DNA from: Owenia fusiformis
Taxonomy: Eukaryota > Annelida > Polychaeta > Sabellida > Oweniidae
NCBI GenBank assembly: GCA_903813345.2
Contig: CAIIXF020000001.1
Location: 21,409,915-21,473,914, forward strand
Direction: 5' to 3'
DNA length: 64,000 bases
Each line of letters starts with the position of its first letter. The first letter of the stretch is position 1. Under the pieces are notes generated by a model. The model saw only the letters and a list, made by a program, of their open reading frames with translations. It ran no database searches and had not been told where the DNA came from. The position numbers and the translations under genes are program-made. Below, in pieces: positions 50,071 through 59,603 of this stretch.

Positions 50071-51114
50071 AATGGCTATACTTCTTGGATGGTTAAGGCT
50101 ACAACCTGTTTGCAACACTTATTCATTTAAGATGTGGCCTTAGTTCCTTCAAGAAATGTGGAAGTAATAAAAGAAGACAAAATATTATTGAAATACTGAA
50201 CTAGTTTTTTTGTGGTAGGGTAATGTCGTTTCTGTATACAGAAGGCTCATGGATTATTGTAAACCTGTTTTTGTTTTATGGTTACCATTTTGCGTAATAT
50301 GGCTGTATCTCGATGTTCTGAATTGTTGCATAACAGTCTTTGTACACTGATGTTAAGGCTTATACAGTAAATTTTCATGTGCATCATTCCATTGAGATAA
50401 TCCCAATTTGAAATTAAAACAATTCTTCATATACATTTACAAATGCCTTTACATAATTTGTTATACAAAATAAGCGCTACATTTATATTGAAAATTAATT
50501 TTACACATCCTTGAACTTATTTAAAATGTTCATCAAATTTATTCATTCTAAAGATATACATGTGTATCATTATAGCAGCATTGTAAAACTCTTTATTTCT
50601 ATTCATTTTACGGGTGTACATCTTTTTGTAAAACACTTAAAAGAGAATTGAATTTGCAAGCTTTGAATTGATGTTCAACAGATGTAGTTGTATATGGCAA
50701 TAAAATGACCTTAAATGTATAAAACAGTATTTAGTGTTATCTGTTCATGTATTTGTTATACAAATTAAAGGTGCAACAATTAGTGCAGGGGGCCATTCAA
50801 CGATCATCGATCAGTGTCAAAATATATTTAAGTTTGGACATTTCATCAAGACTAACATATATTTTCATAATCTACAAAGAAACCCCCTGGATGAACATTA
50901 TTTCAGCTGATATTCCTCTTGAAACGCGGCGGATCTTAAAAATCTATAAGTGGGATTCCCTTTATAGAAGCTTTGAACTGAATTTACACTTCTTAATGCT
51001 GAAATTGATAGTTTATACAAACATTTAAGAAAATAGGTTTGTCAAAGAAGGTGTTAATATTAACCCGATAGCTCAGAAAAAATTAAAATTTTCTCTACAG
51101 TCCTTGGTGCCCCT
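50071..51114. other. Intergenic sequence between NCOA and archease
   Basis: No gene seen. An AATAAA at 50699 could be a distal NCOA poly(A) signal. Confidence 0.35.
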
Positions 51115-51300
51115 TTAAATATACAGTGAAACTTGTCTTAGTTAAACCTCTCTCTAGTGAACATGTGTGTCTTGTGAACACCCCTTCTTAGCACATACTC
51201 CACTGACTTCTGTATAAAATTGCCTCTCTGTAGTGAACACCTACCTACAATGAACACATTTTTGTGACTCCATAGGTGTTCACCATACACAGGTTATACC
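51115..51300 (+). repeat. Copy of the 'gaacac' dispersed repeat (intergenic)
   Basis: The most complete copy: ACAGTGAAACTTGTCTTAGT, CTCTCTAGTGAACATGTGTG, TCTGTAGTGAACACCTACCT, CTCCATAGGTGTTCACCATA. Confidence 0.65.
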
Positions 51301-51649
51301 TGTACATAAATTTTATGTATTTGGGACCACTATGTTGGAGTCAATATTTGGGTATCGTCCCTTCCATATATGAAGTGAATCATTCTTTGATTCATTGAGA
51401 ATATAATTTCTACGTAATGACATCATGTCATATTTGAAAAAGTTTAAGGGCGCCGCAATGAAGATTACCAAATTTTCAAATACACAAACCAGGATGTACA
51501 AATGATATAGTTATAGTCTAATCAGTTCTAACCTTTCGTAGGTAGAAATATCCCTGAAAATTTCAGATGAACTGCTATAACAGTTTTGCTGGAAACCTGT
51601 ACAGTGTAATGACCCATGATCCTCTTTGATGAACAAACGCAAATAATTC

Positions 51650-51897
51650 ATTGTTTTAGAGTACAATCTCATATTTTATTCATGGTCATTGTTTATAATT
51701 AAAACAAGAATATAAATACTGTACATTATTTTACAATATTGAAATTAATAATGTTATTGCCCAGAGTTTGACAATTTTAGAATTAAAAATGTAAAATAAA
51801 TTCATGATTTGATTGTTCACTTTATCAATATGTTCATAATCGACAGATGATAACCTCATAAATAAATCCCCCCCAAGTGCCTACTGCCTAATGTTTG
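51650..51897 (-). other. ZBTB8OS: Archease 3' untranslated region with candidate poly(A) signal
   Basis: AATAAA on the minus strand (TTTATT at 51675-51680) lies about 220 bp after the stop. The end point is estimated from this hexamer. Confidence 0.4.
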
Positions 51898-51987
51898 TCA
51901 AATGTCTATAATGACGAATACTTCATGTTGGTCTTCTTTATCATAAATCTGCATATTGCTGTATGTGATGGCTTTTACTTCAGTTCC
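51898..51987 (-). CDS. ZBTB8OS: Archease terminal exon 8 (residues 127-155, stop TGA)
   Basis: The acceptor is gtttcag. It encodes GTEVKAITYSNMQIYDKEDQ, then HEVFVIIDI and TGA. It matches human GTEVKAITYSAMQVY and ends IIDI. Confidence 0.96.
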   Translation of the reverse strand, partial: GTEVKAITYSNMQIYDKEDQHEVFVIIDI

Positions 51988-54900
51988 CTGAAACAACACA
52001 ATATCAATAATGTTGTGTATTGTTATATGATAGTTTTCACTTAAAAAATGTTTTTCACATAGATTCTAACATTTGACATCTTCACTTATTTCTGACATCA
52101 TTAGAATTTGTTATGTTAACCCATGCAATAATGACTTGACGCTCTCATCATTTTTCAATCCACTTATTCATCGTAGTTTTTTTTTGACTAATGGCTTATT
52201 TCTTAAAATCATGCACAACACATGGTTAGGGCTACTCATATAGAGTAAAGTCGAAAGCTCAAAAGGCAGATAAATATACAAGCTTCAAGTTCTGAAACCT
52301 GTGGAAATTTCAACTCACTTTATAAATCACAACACAATGTAAATGAAATGAACAGGGCACAGATATGAACAGGGCACAGATATGAACAGGGCACTTACTT
52401 GTGGGTGCTTGTCAAGATCAAATTCTTCTCCATAACTGCAAATAAGCAAATAAAGGATAATTGTGATGAATCTCTCCCACATGTATCCCTAATATGGGCA
52501 TAACAGATGCATATCTAATAAGAGAAAGATCCTAGGCATAAAGGTTTCATGCCATTTTTAGTTATATGTACATAAATTCTTATCATTGTGATGTTTTTGT
52601 CTAAAGTGGTTGTTTAACAAATGGTAAATGATAATTTAGAAATTATAAAATTGTTAATAACGATATATATAGCGTGTGTCCATGGAATTCAAAAACTTAC
52701 CAAGTTGCTTTTATTGTAAAGTTCTCTTTATTAAACTCATTTATTCTGACTTTCTGCAACAACAAAAAACATTAATTAAAAATTTTCACAGATATCTCAG
52801 TCAAACCAATCAACTTTAATGATATACTGCATGGCAACTTTAGATGTATATGGATATAATGTTTAGGGAGGTCTAGGATATCAGATATATCCCTAGAAAG
52901 GGCCAAATGATATCAGTTTCATGATACTGGTACTAATTGGCATTAACACTCAGTGTATATAGTTTGCCTTCTTAATTTTTTTAAAACTACAAATGTTTAA
53001 ACATATAACAATTACTGAATGGCACCTATGCAATGCTGCATTAGTACATACAGTATAGCAATATGTTTAACATCATGGACTTAACCATACTTTACAAACT
53101 TACTTTGACTATAAAATATGGATCACAGCTGAATACAAAGAGACATTCATCAAGGAATTGGAATAGTAGTCCTGCCATATCATCCGCTAAAATGAAACAT
53201 TTAAATGGTTTATATACAAGACTTAATATCATATGTGAATCACAATTAATTAGAACAATTGATTTACTGGTCTATAATCGAGTATGTATGACCACTTTTC
53301 TCAAATTAAAAGTGAGTCAAGTAGGACTCTTGTTCTCGATTTCTCAATACAGGACTCAAACCATAAGGAAGAATTAAGGAACAAAGTGGATGAAGTTTGG
53401 AACCATGCAGTCAATGGATGAATGGACTTAACAATAAAAAGAACAAGAGAAATTCAATTATAAAGAAACTGTAGATTCTAAAATCATCCATGATATAAAG
53501 TGTTATAATTACACTAACAAGAAGCTTCGATTTCTTTTTTGTCCACCATGTCGACTGTGTTGAGTTCTGTCATATAACCAAACATTGAGACTGCACACTG
53601 GAATTCAGAAATATTCATCAAATATCAAATACAAGTACAATGCATGGTAACCACAATTAACAATATTTTCCAGAAATAGCCAGGACCTGGTATGCATTGG
53701 CACATTTGACCAATCAGAATGCAGTATAACCGTGAGTAAACACACACGTAGGCTTAAAATTAATTTACGGTAAAGTGTACCATATATTATATTTTAATAT
53801 CAAAATGTAACTACATATTTTTGTTTCATTATGCACAAGCAATTTAAGTAGCTACCAACTTCATTTTTACATTACAGCTAGATACATTAGGATCCCCCAT
53901 GTTGTTGCATAGTAGAGCTGGGGATTAATACAGTATTTTTCTCTAAAACTGAGCAACAGCATTTTTATTTTCCCTCATTGGATAGTAATATAACTAAGTA
54001 TTTGTAGTAATTTTTGTTACTAAAATATAAAAAATGTCACAAGTGTAAAATCCCAAAATGTCGGATATATATGCTCTATAACACAACTGTGAATTTTTAT
54101 AAATATATTTTATGTACCTGCTCAAAAGCTTCTTTTAAGTCATCACCCCAAGCATGCAGCCTAAAATATACAAAATCGTTGAATATTTTTGTTTTTGAAC
54201 AAATCCTACACGTTTTACTTTATTATTAGTCTAATAGCATAAAATATCAATAATTTTTATTAGATCAAATGAAAACAAAAATTGAGGTATAAATAAATTT
54301 GTTCAATTTGGCAATAAAAATTTTGAAATTTCTGAAGCTTGATATTTCCTTTATTTGTTTGCCTCTAGTTCGATCTTCAATTTGATAATGTTTATCATAT
54401 ACAAATTGGATGGGATGGTTACCCACACACTTTGCTTTAGACTTAGAACTTGGAACATAAGGAAACGATTTCTAAGATATTTCAATTTAATTTCTTTTCT
54501 ACCTTTTTGTATGGGATATTTTTCAAATGATTACATGTACACTCATAATAGTAAATGCTGTTGTTTCAATAATGTTCCAATCTGAAGGCTTGTGCAAGAT
54601 CCATTATTGATTTTACATCCAGTCATCAATCTCTTAAATATGCAAAACCTTCATATCAAATAGGACCAAAATACAGAACATTGCCTATAAGAAACTTACT
54701 GTACATCAGCTGTGTGATCAAGATCTGAAATATCAAAAAAACAGCAAGTCAGTTGTGAATGGGAATCAAATTCTAACTTTGGGATGATCAAACTTCTGAC
54801 ATGTTGAAATAATAAACTAATAATAAATATGAAAAAAGATTTAAAGAGAAGTTTAGATCTACCATCAGGCTATCTCTATCTTTTAGTTTCTTTCAGTTTT

Positions 54901-55580
54901 GATTGGTCGAGAATATTCATTTAGTGGCAATCTAAAGTAGGCTATGGGAAACCAATAGCTAGCCAATATGGGTATTACAATGACCATCCTGTTATAATGG
55001 GATATCTGGAACATGCAACGTGAAAAGCTATTGGCACCTGACATGATTAGGTGGCCCTTAGGTGACAAAACCCAATTCCTATAGCCATAGGCTCTGTTTA
55101 ATAATCAGATTGGATGAACAACATAGAAACTATAAAATTAAGATATACGCATGCTACAAAAAGGTCGATTGATTGATGAACGAGGAGTTACATACATGTA
55201 GATAGACTAGGATCGAACAGAATCATTACCCAAATACACAGTGCTCACCATAAATAAATGACACATCCAGACTTTAAAGTATGAAGTTTCAAATCGCCAT
55301 GGTCTGGAAATGGTGATAGAATACCCAAGTGTCATTTATTTATGGTGAGCACTTTATGTTGCCAAAACATTGTGAAATAAACACTCTGGCCTGGGCGATA
55401 ATGCCTGGAATTACTTTTAACTATAGGTTTTTGGAAATTCTCCTTGACACATTAATTTAATACATTGGATTCATGAAGAACCCCAGTTGAAGAACATATA
55501 CTTCTTGTTTTATGGTACTCACATTCGTATTTACACTCGTCAGTCGCCAAATACTCCGGATCATTTTCAGAGCAAGACAT
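51898..55580 (-). CDS. ZBTB8OS: Archease (ZBTB8OS homologue), 8 coding exons, whole gene span
   Basis: Archease is the small cofactor that promotes guanylylation and turnover of RTCB, the tRNA-splicing and XBP1-ligating RNA ligase. Eight exons on the minus strand join to 155 codons plus TGA with matching phases; the human protein is 167 aa. Recognisable blocks: YEYLDHTADVQLHAWGD (residues 18-34), EAFEQCAVSMFGYMTE, LLFQFLDE, then HPQGTEVKAITYSNMQIY and the terminal VFVIIDI. DHTADV and the C-terminal D-I are the metal-site positions conserved in archeases. The usual GWGEEF is CYGEEF here. The N-terminal 17 residues are not conserved. The start codon lies 234 bp from the IQCC start on the opposite strand. 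Very secure. Confidence 0.96.
52345..52398. repeat. 17-bp tandem repeat abutting an archease 5' splice site
   Basis: ATGAACAGGGCACAGAT occurs in tandem, with a third partial unit running directly into the donor of archease exon 7 (cttac at 52394-52398). Confidence 0.8.
52399..52435 (-). CDS. ZBTB8OS: Archease exon 7 (residues 114-126)
   Basis: A 37-nt exon with acceptor tttgcag and donor gtaagt. It encodes CYGEEFDLDKHPQ, matching GWGEEFSLSKHPQ. A 17-bp tandem repeat begins immediately beyond the donor. Confidence 0.94.
52701..52753 (-). CDS. ZBTB8OS: Archease exon 6 (residues 97-113)
   Basis: The acceptor is gttgcag and the donor gtaagt. It encodes KVRINEFNKENFTIKAT. It is in phase on both sides and corresponds to KVLSIDQRNFKLRSI. 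Confidence 0.94.
52850..52925. repeat. Possible degenerate GGGATAT-family hairpin (archease intron 5)
   Basis: AGGGAGGTCTAGGATATCAG followed by ATATATCCCTAG resembles the block GGGAGGTTTTGGATACAGGG plus ATATCCC at 22070-22100. Weak. Confidence 0.35.
53104..53186 (-). CDS. ZBTB8OS: Archease exon 5 (residues 69-96)
   Basis: The acceptor is attttag and the donor gtaagt. It encodes SDDMAGLLFQFLDECLFVFS, then CDPYFIVK, matching DDLQSLLFHFLDEWLYKFS. Confidence 0.95.
53519..53597 (-). CDS. ZBTB8OS: Archease exon 4 (residues 43-68)
   Basis: The acceptor is attccag and the donor gttagt (a less common donor). It encodes CAVSMFGYMTELNTVDMVDK, matching CAMAMFGYMTDTGTVEP. Confidence 0.95.
54118..54160 (-). 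CDS. ZBTB8OS: Archease exon 3 (residues 28-42)
   Basis: A 43-nt exon with acceptor attttag and donor gtacat. It encodes QLHAWGDDLKEAFEQ, nearly identical to human QLHAWGDTLEEAFEQ. Confidence 0.95.
54700..54724 (-). CDS. ZBTB8OS: Archease exon 2 (micro-exon, residues 20-27)
   Basis: A 25-nt micro-exon with acceptor atttcag and donor gtaagt. It encodes YLDHTADV, the signature motif of the family, which validates so short an exon. Confidence 0.94.
55240..55353. mobile_element. 114-bp MITE with perfect 25-bp TIRs (archease intron 1)
   Basis: Left end AGTGCTCACCATAAATAAAT plus GACAC; the right end is the exact inverse (25 of 25). The ends repeat in a second element at 56772. No coding capacity; superfamily not assignable from this. 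Confidence 0.8.
55523..55580 (-). CDS. ZBTB8OS: Archease exon 1 (residues 1-19)
   Basis: The ATG is at 55580-55578, preceded by AAAA. It encodes MSCSENDPEYLATDECKYE plus one base, with donor gtgagt. The ending KYE leads into YLDHTADV, as KYEYLDHTADV in human. Confidence 0.92.
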
Positions 55581-55813
55581 TTTTGAAGAATTGATCTAAA
55601 TTTCAGCATGGAATGAGTAAAATATTGACAGTCATCGAAAAGTCTAGAATTTGTTTTATGAGCAATTATTAAATGACAATTAACAAAAAATGACGAAAAT
55701 CAATCTAATTATAATTAATAGCAAAGTGTGTGTATTTTGTATGTACTATCGTAATATATATTCGAGTAATTCCGTTTAGATTTTACATTATAGTTTCACA
55801 TCAGCAAAACAAA
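55581..55813. promoter_or_regulatory. Putative bidirectional promoter between archease and IQCC
   Basis: Only 233 bp separate the two divergent start codons, so both 5' UTRs and a shared promoter must lie here or in unseen upstream exons. No clear TATA box or CCAAT box stands out. The region is AT-rich. Confidence 0.6.
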
Positions 55814-55879
55814 ATGGCGCTAGATTCAAGTGAAGAAAGAAATTTTTCGCTAAATTACGAAGAAATCGTACATTTGCAA
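55814..55879 (+). CDS. IQCC: IQCC exon 1 (residues 1-22)
   Basis: The ATG has context AAAATGG. It encodes MALDSSEERNFSLNYEEIV, then HLQ, with donor gtgagt, phase 0. The last two residues LQ begin the IQ motif completed by exon 2. Confidence 0.87.
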
Positions 55880-58800
55880 GTGAGTAACAATGATTTTATT
55901 TGTTGAAAGTATGCGTGATTATATACTGGTTGAGGTGGATACCCTTTTACCTCAAGAAAGTACCCATCTTTGCTATAGTTAGTTCTAGTTCAGTAGATTT
56001 GTCGAAATTATTTGAATTTCAATTTGATGAAAATAAAAAAACATAAAATACAAAATTGATCCAGACTGACTAGCCGAGACCCTATCTTTTGCAAGACTTT
56101 TGCCTGGCACAACCGTCACCATGTTGTTAAGTGTTTTCAAGTTTCGCAAGGATCCTGCCATGACCGTAGTAGTATTACAATGCTATATAATATATTGCAA
56201 GGCCCGTCATGACCGTGATAATGTTAAAGCCTGATATGACTGTGACAAAGGTTATATTAAATGACATTTAGTAACATGAGAATACATTAATGAAAGATTT
56301 TATAGACTACTAGTTTACTCATAATTCATTTTCACAAACTATAATTCTAATCTCATTCAAGAACGCTAACATCGTCACAGTCATATCAAGCTTTAACATT
56401 ACCATGGTCATAACAGGCCTTACAATCATTGCCACAGTCATATAAAGCTTTGACAGACCTTGTAATAAAGCATTGTCACGGTTATACCAGGCTTTCACGA
56501 TAACACTACCACGGTCATGGCAGGATCCTTACCAAACTTAAAAACACTTAATAACATGGTGACGGTTGTGCCAGGCATAAGTCTTGCAATAGATAGCATG
56601 TGGACTAGCCTTGGCTAAATTTGGAGGAAATGTAGAATGCCACTTTTTAGTGATTTTGAACTGTGAAGTGCAGACTTCAAAATCACCAAAAAGTGGCATT
56701 CTACATTTCCTCCAAATTTAGCCAAGGCTAGTCCACATGCTATCTATTGCAATATTATCAAAATAGTCTAAAGTGCTCACCATAAATAAATTACACCTGG
56801 ATTTTCTATGACCATTTCATTTGTTTTGTATAATTTACATTTTTTATACTCTCATCCACTGATGTATAGCCTCTTGAAAATTCTCTTCTTTTTAACATGG
56901 GAAATCCTCACTTCAGCAAATCCAGGTGTCATCTGGTGAGCGCTGTAGCTATACCTGGCTATACCTCGTCTATCAAAAAGCTGGATTTCTTGAAATATTC
57001 AAATGTGTGAATAAATCCTTTAGTGGGGCCTTAGTTCTTATCTGACATCTTCTGATTAAGTTGGAAAGGAAATTTGGAGTTTGGCTTTCGGTTCGGTACA
57101 TTAAACAAAAATTCAACATTAAGGTTTGGGAACAAGAAAATCATACCTTTTCATAGCTTTTGGGCCTCAAATCCCTACAAAACAGAAAAGAAATTTTGCC
57201 ATATATATTTTCCTATTTAGGAATTCTACATAAAACACACCAAACTTATTTGGCGTTTGAATTAGGAAGGGCTATCAAATAAAAGTAAACCTTATGGTTT
57301 ACTCGCAAAACCCATTTGAGGAATTCTGCATAAAATACACTAAACTTATTTGGTGTTTGAATTTAGGAAAGAATATTAAATTGTTGATACCTTTCCAGTG
57401 TAATACTGCAATATAAATCACTTTTTTTACAGAAACTAGTAGTAACTGAAATGCTATGCTGATCAAAACCATTACGAATACATCACGTGGACTGAAAATA
57501 TTCAATAATTTAAATTTTCAGGCAATATTTAGGGGAGCTTTGGTAAGGAAACAGTTTAATGATATAAAAAAGGAGTACAGATCAATCGTGTGTGACATCG
57601 AAGAGACCGATCAATGTGAAGTCATATGGCCCACTAAGCACTTAGCTCCACCTATTGTTAGAAGAAAACGATTAAAAAAAAGAAGTAAGTGAATGATTTC
57701 ATTCTTAATATTAAAGTTGATTTTAAAAGTGAGATTTTGTAAAATTAGTCGAATTTGGATTTCAATTGGTCGGAGGATGGTCATATTATCAATCTGGCTT
57801 AGGCTTTATTTCAGATCTTAATCAATTTAAATTTAATTTCAGAAAATAATCTTCACTCTAAAGAAACCAATGGAGAAGAGCCAGATACCAAAATAAACCA
57901 ACATCAGCAAGACAATTCAAGAAAAGAAGACAATACAGAAATCTTACCTGGCAGCAATGGTAAACTGGGAGTTTTTTCTGATGTATGCATTCAGACTGGC
58001 GCTTCATTAGAACTTGTACAACAACCTAATGATGGAACTCAACATTTGGATTTGGGTGAAACAAACTCAAATGAACCAATTACTAGGAGTGATAACATAA
58101 GACTTGAACCAGAAATGGACAGGGATGTTAATAAACATCATGATACAGTAAATCTTCAGAGAAAATTTGAATGTGATATTGAACAGTTTGAACCTCCTAC
58201 TCATGATAGCCCACAGTCACTGCCAAAAGAAATTATTGCTGGAAGTGAACTTAAACCATCTTGTCATCCGCATTGTGATGCTTCTGTCTCTCATAGAAAC
58301 AATGAAAAAACTGAGAATGATCAAATGAAAGTTACATTTAATGATACATCCCTGATGCAAGACACAAATGTTGATATTTCAAAGGACTCAATTAACCAGG
58401 TCCAACCATTTGCATCAAGTACCCCCAAACATGTTCCCCCTTCAAATTCAAACACAAAGGAAGCTGTATCTACCCATAGTTCAGTAGAGCTGACAAAGGA
58501 TCCTCCCAGAAGAATATCACAGTCAGCCATTGATGGGACATCAGTTTGGGATTCTGCATCATTTGAAGGTAAGGATTGGAACATGTAATGTATTATGTCT
58601 TAATCTTAAAGGGTTAAACGTTTTCTTCATCATCTAAATCAACTTCATTTGAATGTGTAATGTACAACGAATGACAGTGATTCGGATGATTCCCCCAGCA
58701 TTAAACCATAGACGAAGAAGAGCACCCACCTGAGATTTTGAAAACAGGATTGCACCCACCTGAAAATTCATTTACACTCACTTGAAAATGAGAGAAATTG

Positions 58801-59603
58801 TGGCATATTTTGACCAATTTTGGTCTACATTGTGAAAATGAGAATTTTGCACCCACTAGAGAAAAAATTCTGCGGAGAACAATGTGACAGAAATTAGGTG
58901 TGTTCTGATACCCCACTGTAGCCAACACTTCCCCGTTGTATGTCTTCACTTTTTAATTAAAGGGTATCTGTTACACTATGAAGTACAGTTCACCATAGTA
59001 CATGTAGTATGTAAAGTAATCTAGTCGATTATCACATCAAAAAAGCATATCTATATTTATCTATTTTAGATATGTCACTAACTACAAACCCAAAAGACAA
59101 GGTCCAACTAGAGCAACTCAGAAGTAACATTGCCATGGAACTGCTCTGGGTGCAACAGGCCATTAGCAGCAGGAAAAATGTAAGTTATCATGCATGATGT
59201 CACATTTTCTCTAATAAAAATTTCACCCATCCACTATTTTAAGTATAGTTACACTTGAAAATAGCTGTTGGAAACAGGTAATGTAGAAAATTAAATTTAA
59301 TGAAGTTTTACTTGAAAAAACTAGATTGGCTGGTCACTCGTCCTCATAAACAAGTTCAAACTGTGAAAAAGACAAACCTATTAGATAGTGTAAATGAGAA
59401 AGATAAAAATTCTTCTACTGAAATCCACCTGGCTATTAAACGAATGACACAAATTCCTTCATCTAGATTGGGACCAACGCTATACAGTATATTTACGTCT
59501 ATTTTGTACAACTTTTCAGTTCATTGTTTACCTGCAGTTTAGTATATGAACTTGTGTTTTCTAGTATCTGAGGCTGAAGAACAAGATGTCTGGAGAGTCA
59601 TAA
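55814..59603 (+). CDS. IQCC: IQ motif-containing protein C-like (IQCC), 5 coding exons, whole gene span
   Basis: Five exons join in phase to 367 codons plus TAA. Residues 20-60 read HLQAIFRGALVRKQF, then NDIKKEYRSIVCDIEE, which matches human IQCC ([29 protein letters not shown]) and forms one IQ calmodulin-binding motif. Near the C-terminus QLEQLRSNIAMELLWVQQAI, followed by SSRKN, matches [21 protein letters not shown] and NSRKEY. The middle, mostly exon 3, is polar, acidic and poorly conserved, as in the family. Its function is little known; calmodulin binding is inferred from the IQ motif. The human protein has a longer tail beyond the conserved C-terminal block. It stands head to head with archease; IQCC and ZBTB8OS also lie in the same region of human chromosome 1p (from memory). 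Identification is strong; the terminal exon is less sure. Confidence 0.9.
56060..56590. repeat. Large inverted repeat with internal 'catgaccgtggtaatgtt' units (IQCC intron 1)
   Basis: Left arm from about 56090 (TTGCAAGACTTTTGCCTGGC, ACAACCGTCACCATGTT, GGATCCTGCCATGACCGTAG) and right arm ending 56589 with the inverse of the same blocks. Both arms contain tandem pieces of the type ATGACCGTGATAATGTTAAA and GCCTGATATGACTGTGACAA. It shares its right boundary with the palindrome at 56584. Confidence 0.75.
56584..56752. repeat. Near-perfect palindrome, 77-bp arms and 15-bp loop (IQCC intron 1)
   Basis: Arms 56584-56660 and 56676-56752 are inverse copies with a single difference (TTTTTAGTG against TTTTTGGTG). 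Arm text begins TTGCAATAGATAGCATGTGG and ends GATTTTGAA. Confidence 0.92.
56772..56944. mobile_element. Second copy of the AGTGCTCACC MITE family (IQCC intron 1)
   Basis: Left end AGTGCTCACCATAAATAAAT, then TACACCTGGATTT; right end inverse AGCGCTCACCAGATGACACC, then TGGATTT. The TIRs match those at 55240, but the interior differs and is longer. Confidence 0.7.
57522..57684 (+). CDS. IQCC: IQCC exon 2 (IQ motif, residues 23-76)
   Basis: The acceptor is ttttcag and the donor gtaagt. It encodes AIFRGALVRKQFNDIKKEYR, then SIVCDIEE, ending in a basic cluster RRKRLKKR that could act as a nuclear signal. An in-frame ATG lies upstream in the intron (57456), but the splice to exon 1 recreates the complete IQ motif and is preferred. 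Confidence 0.92.
57843..58568 (+). CDS. IQCC: IQCC exon 3 (polar, low-conservation region, residues 77-318)
   Basis: A long exon (726 nt) with acceptor atttcag and donor gtaagg. It is rich in Glu, Asp, Asn, Ser, Gln and Thr, with no recognisable domain. It is in phase on both sides, which supports it. Confidence 0.88.
59070..59179 (+). CDS. IQCC: IQCC exon 4 (conserved C-terminal helix, residues 319-355)
   Basis: The acceptor is attttag and the donor gtaagt. It encodes KVQLEQLRSNIAMELLWVQQ, then AISSRKN, the most conserved block of IQCC proteins after the IQ motif. Confidence 0.93.
59565..59603 (+). CDS. IQCC: IQCC terminal exon 5 (residues 356-367, stop TAA)
   Basis: A good acceptor (gttttctag). 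It encodes YLRLKNKMSGES and TAA, aligning with YLLLKQTLRS after SRKE in human. A competing in-phase open stretch starts at 59306 behind a poor acceptor. Confidence 0.72.
   Translation, partial: YLRLKNKMSGES

Noticed and set aside
57456-57692. Alternative IQCC start at an ATG in intron 1
   Set aside because: Splicing exon 1 to 57522 completes the IQ motif (LQ|AIFRGALVRKQF) with phase 0, as in human IQCC. The intronic ATG would replace the L-Q with unrelated residues.
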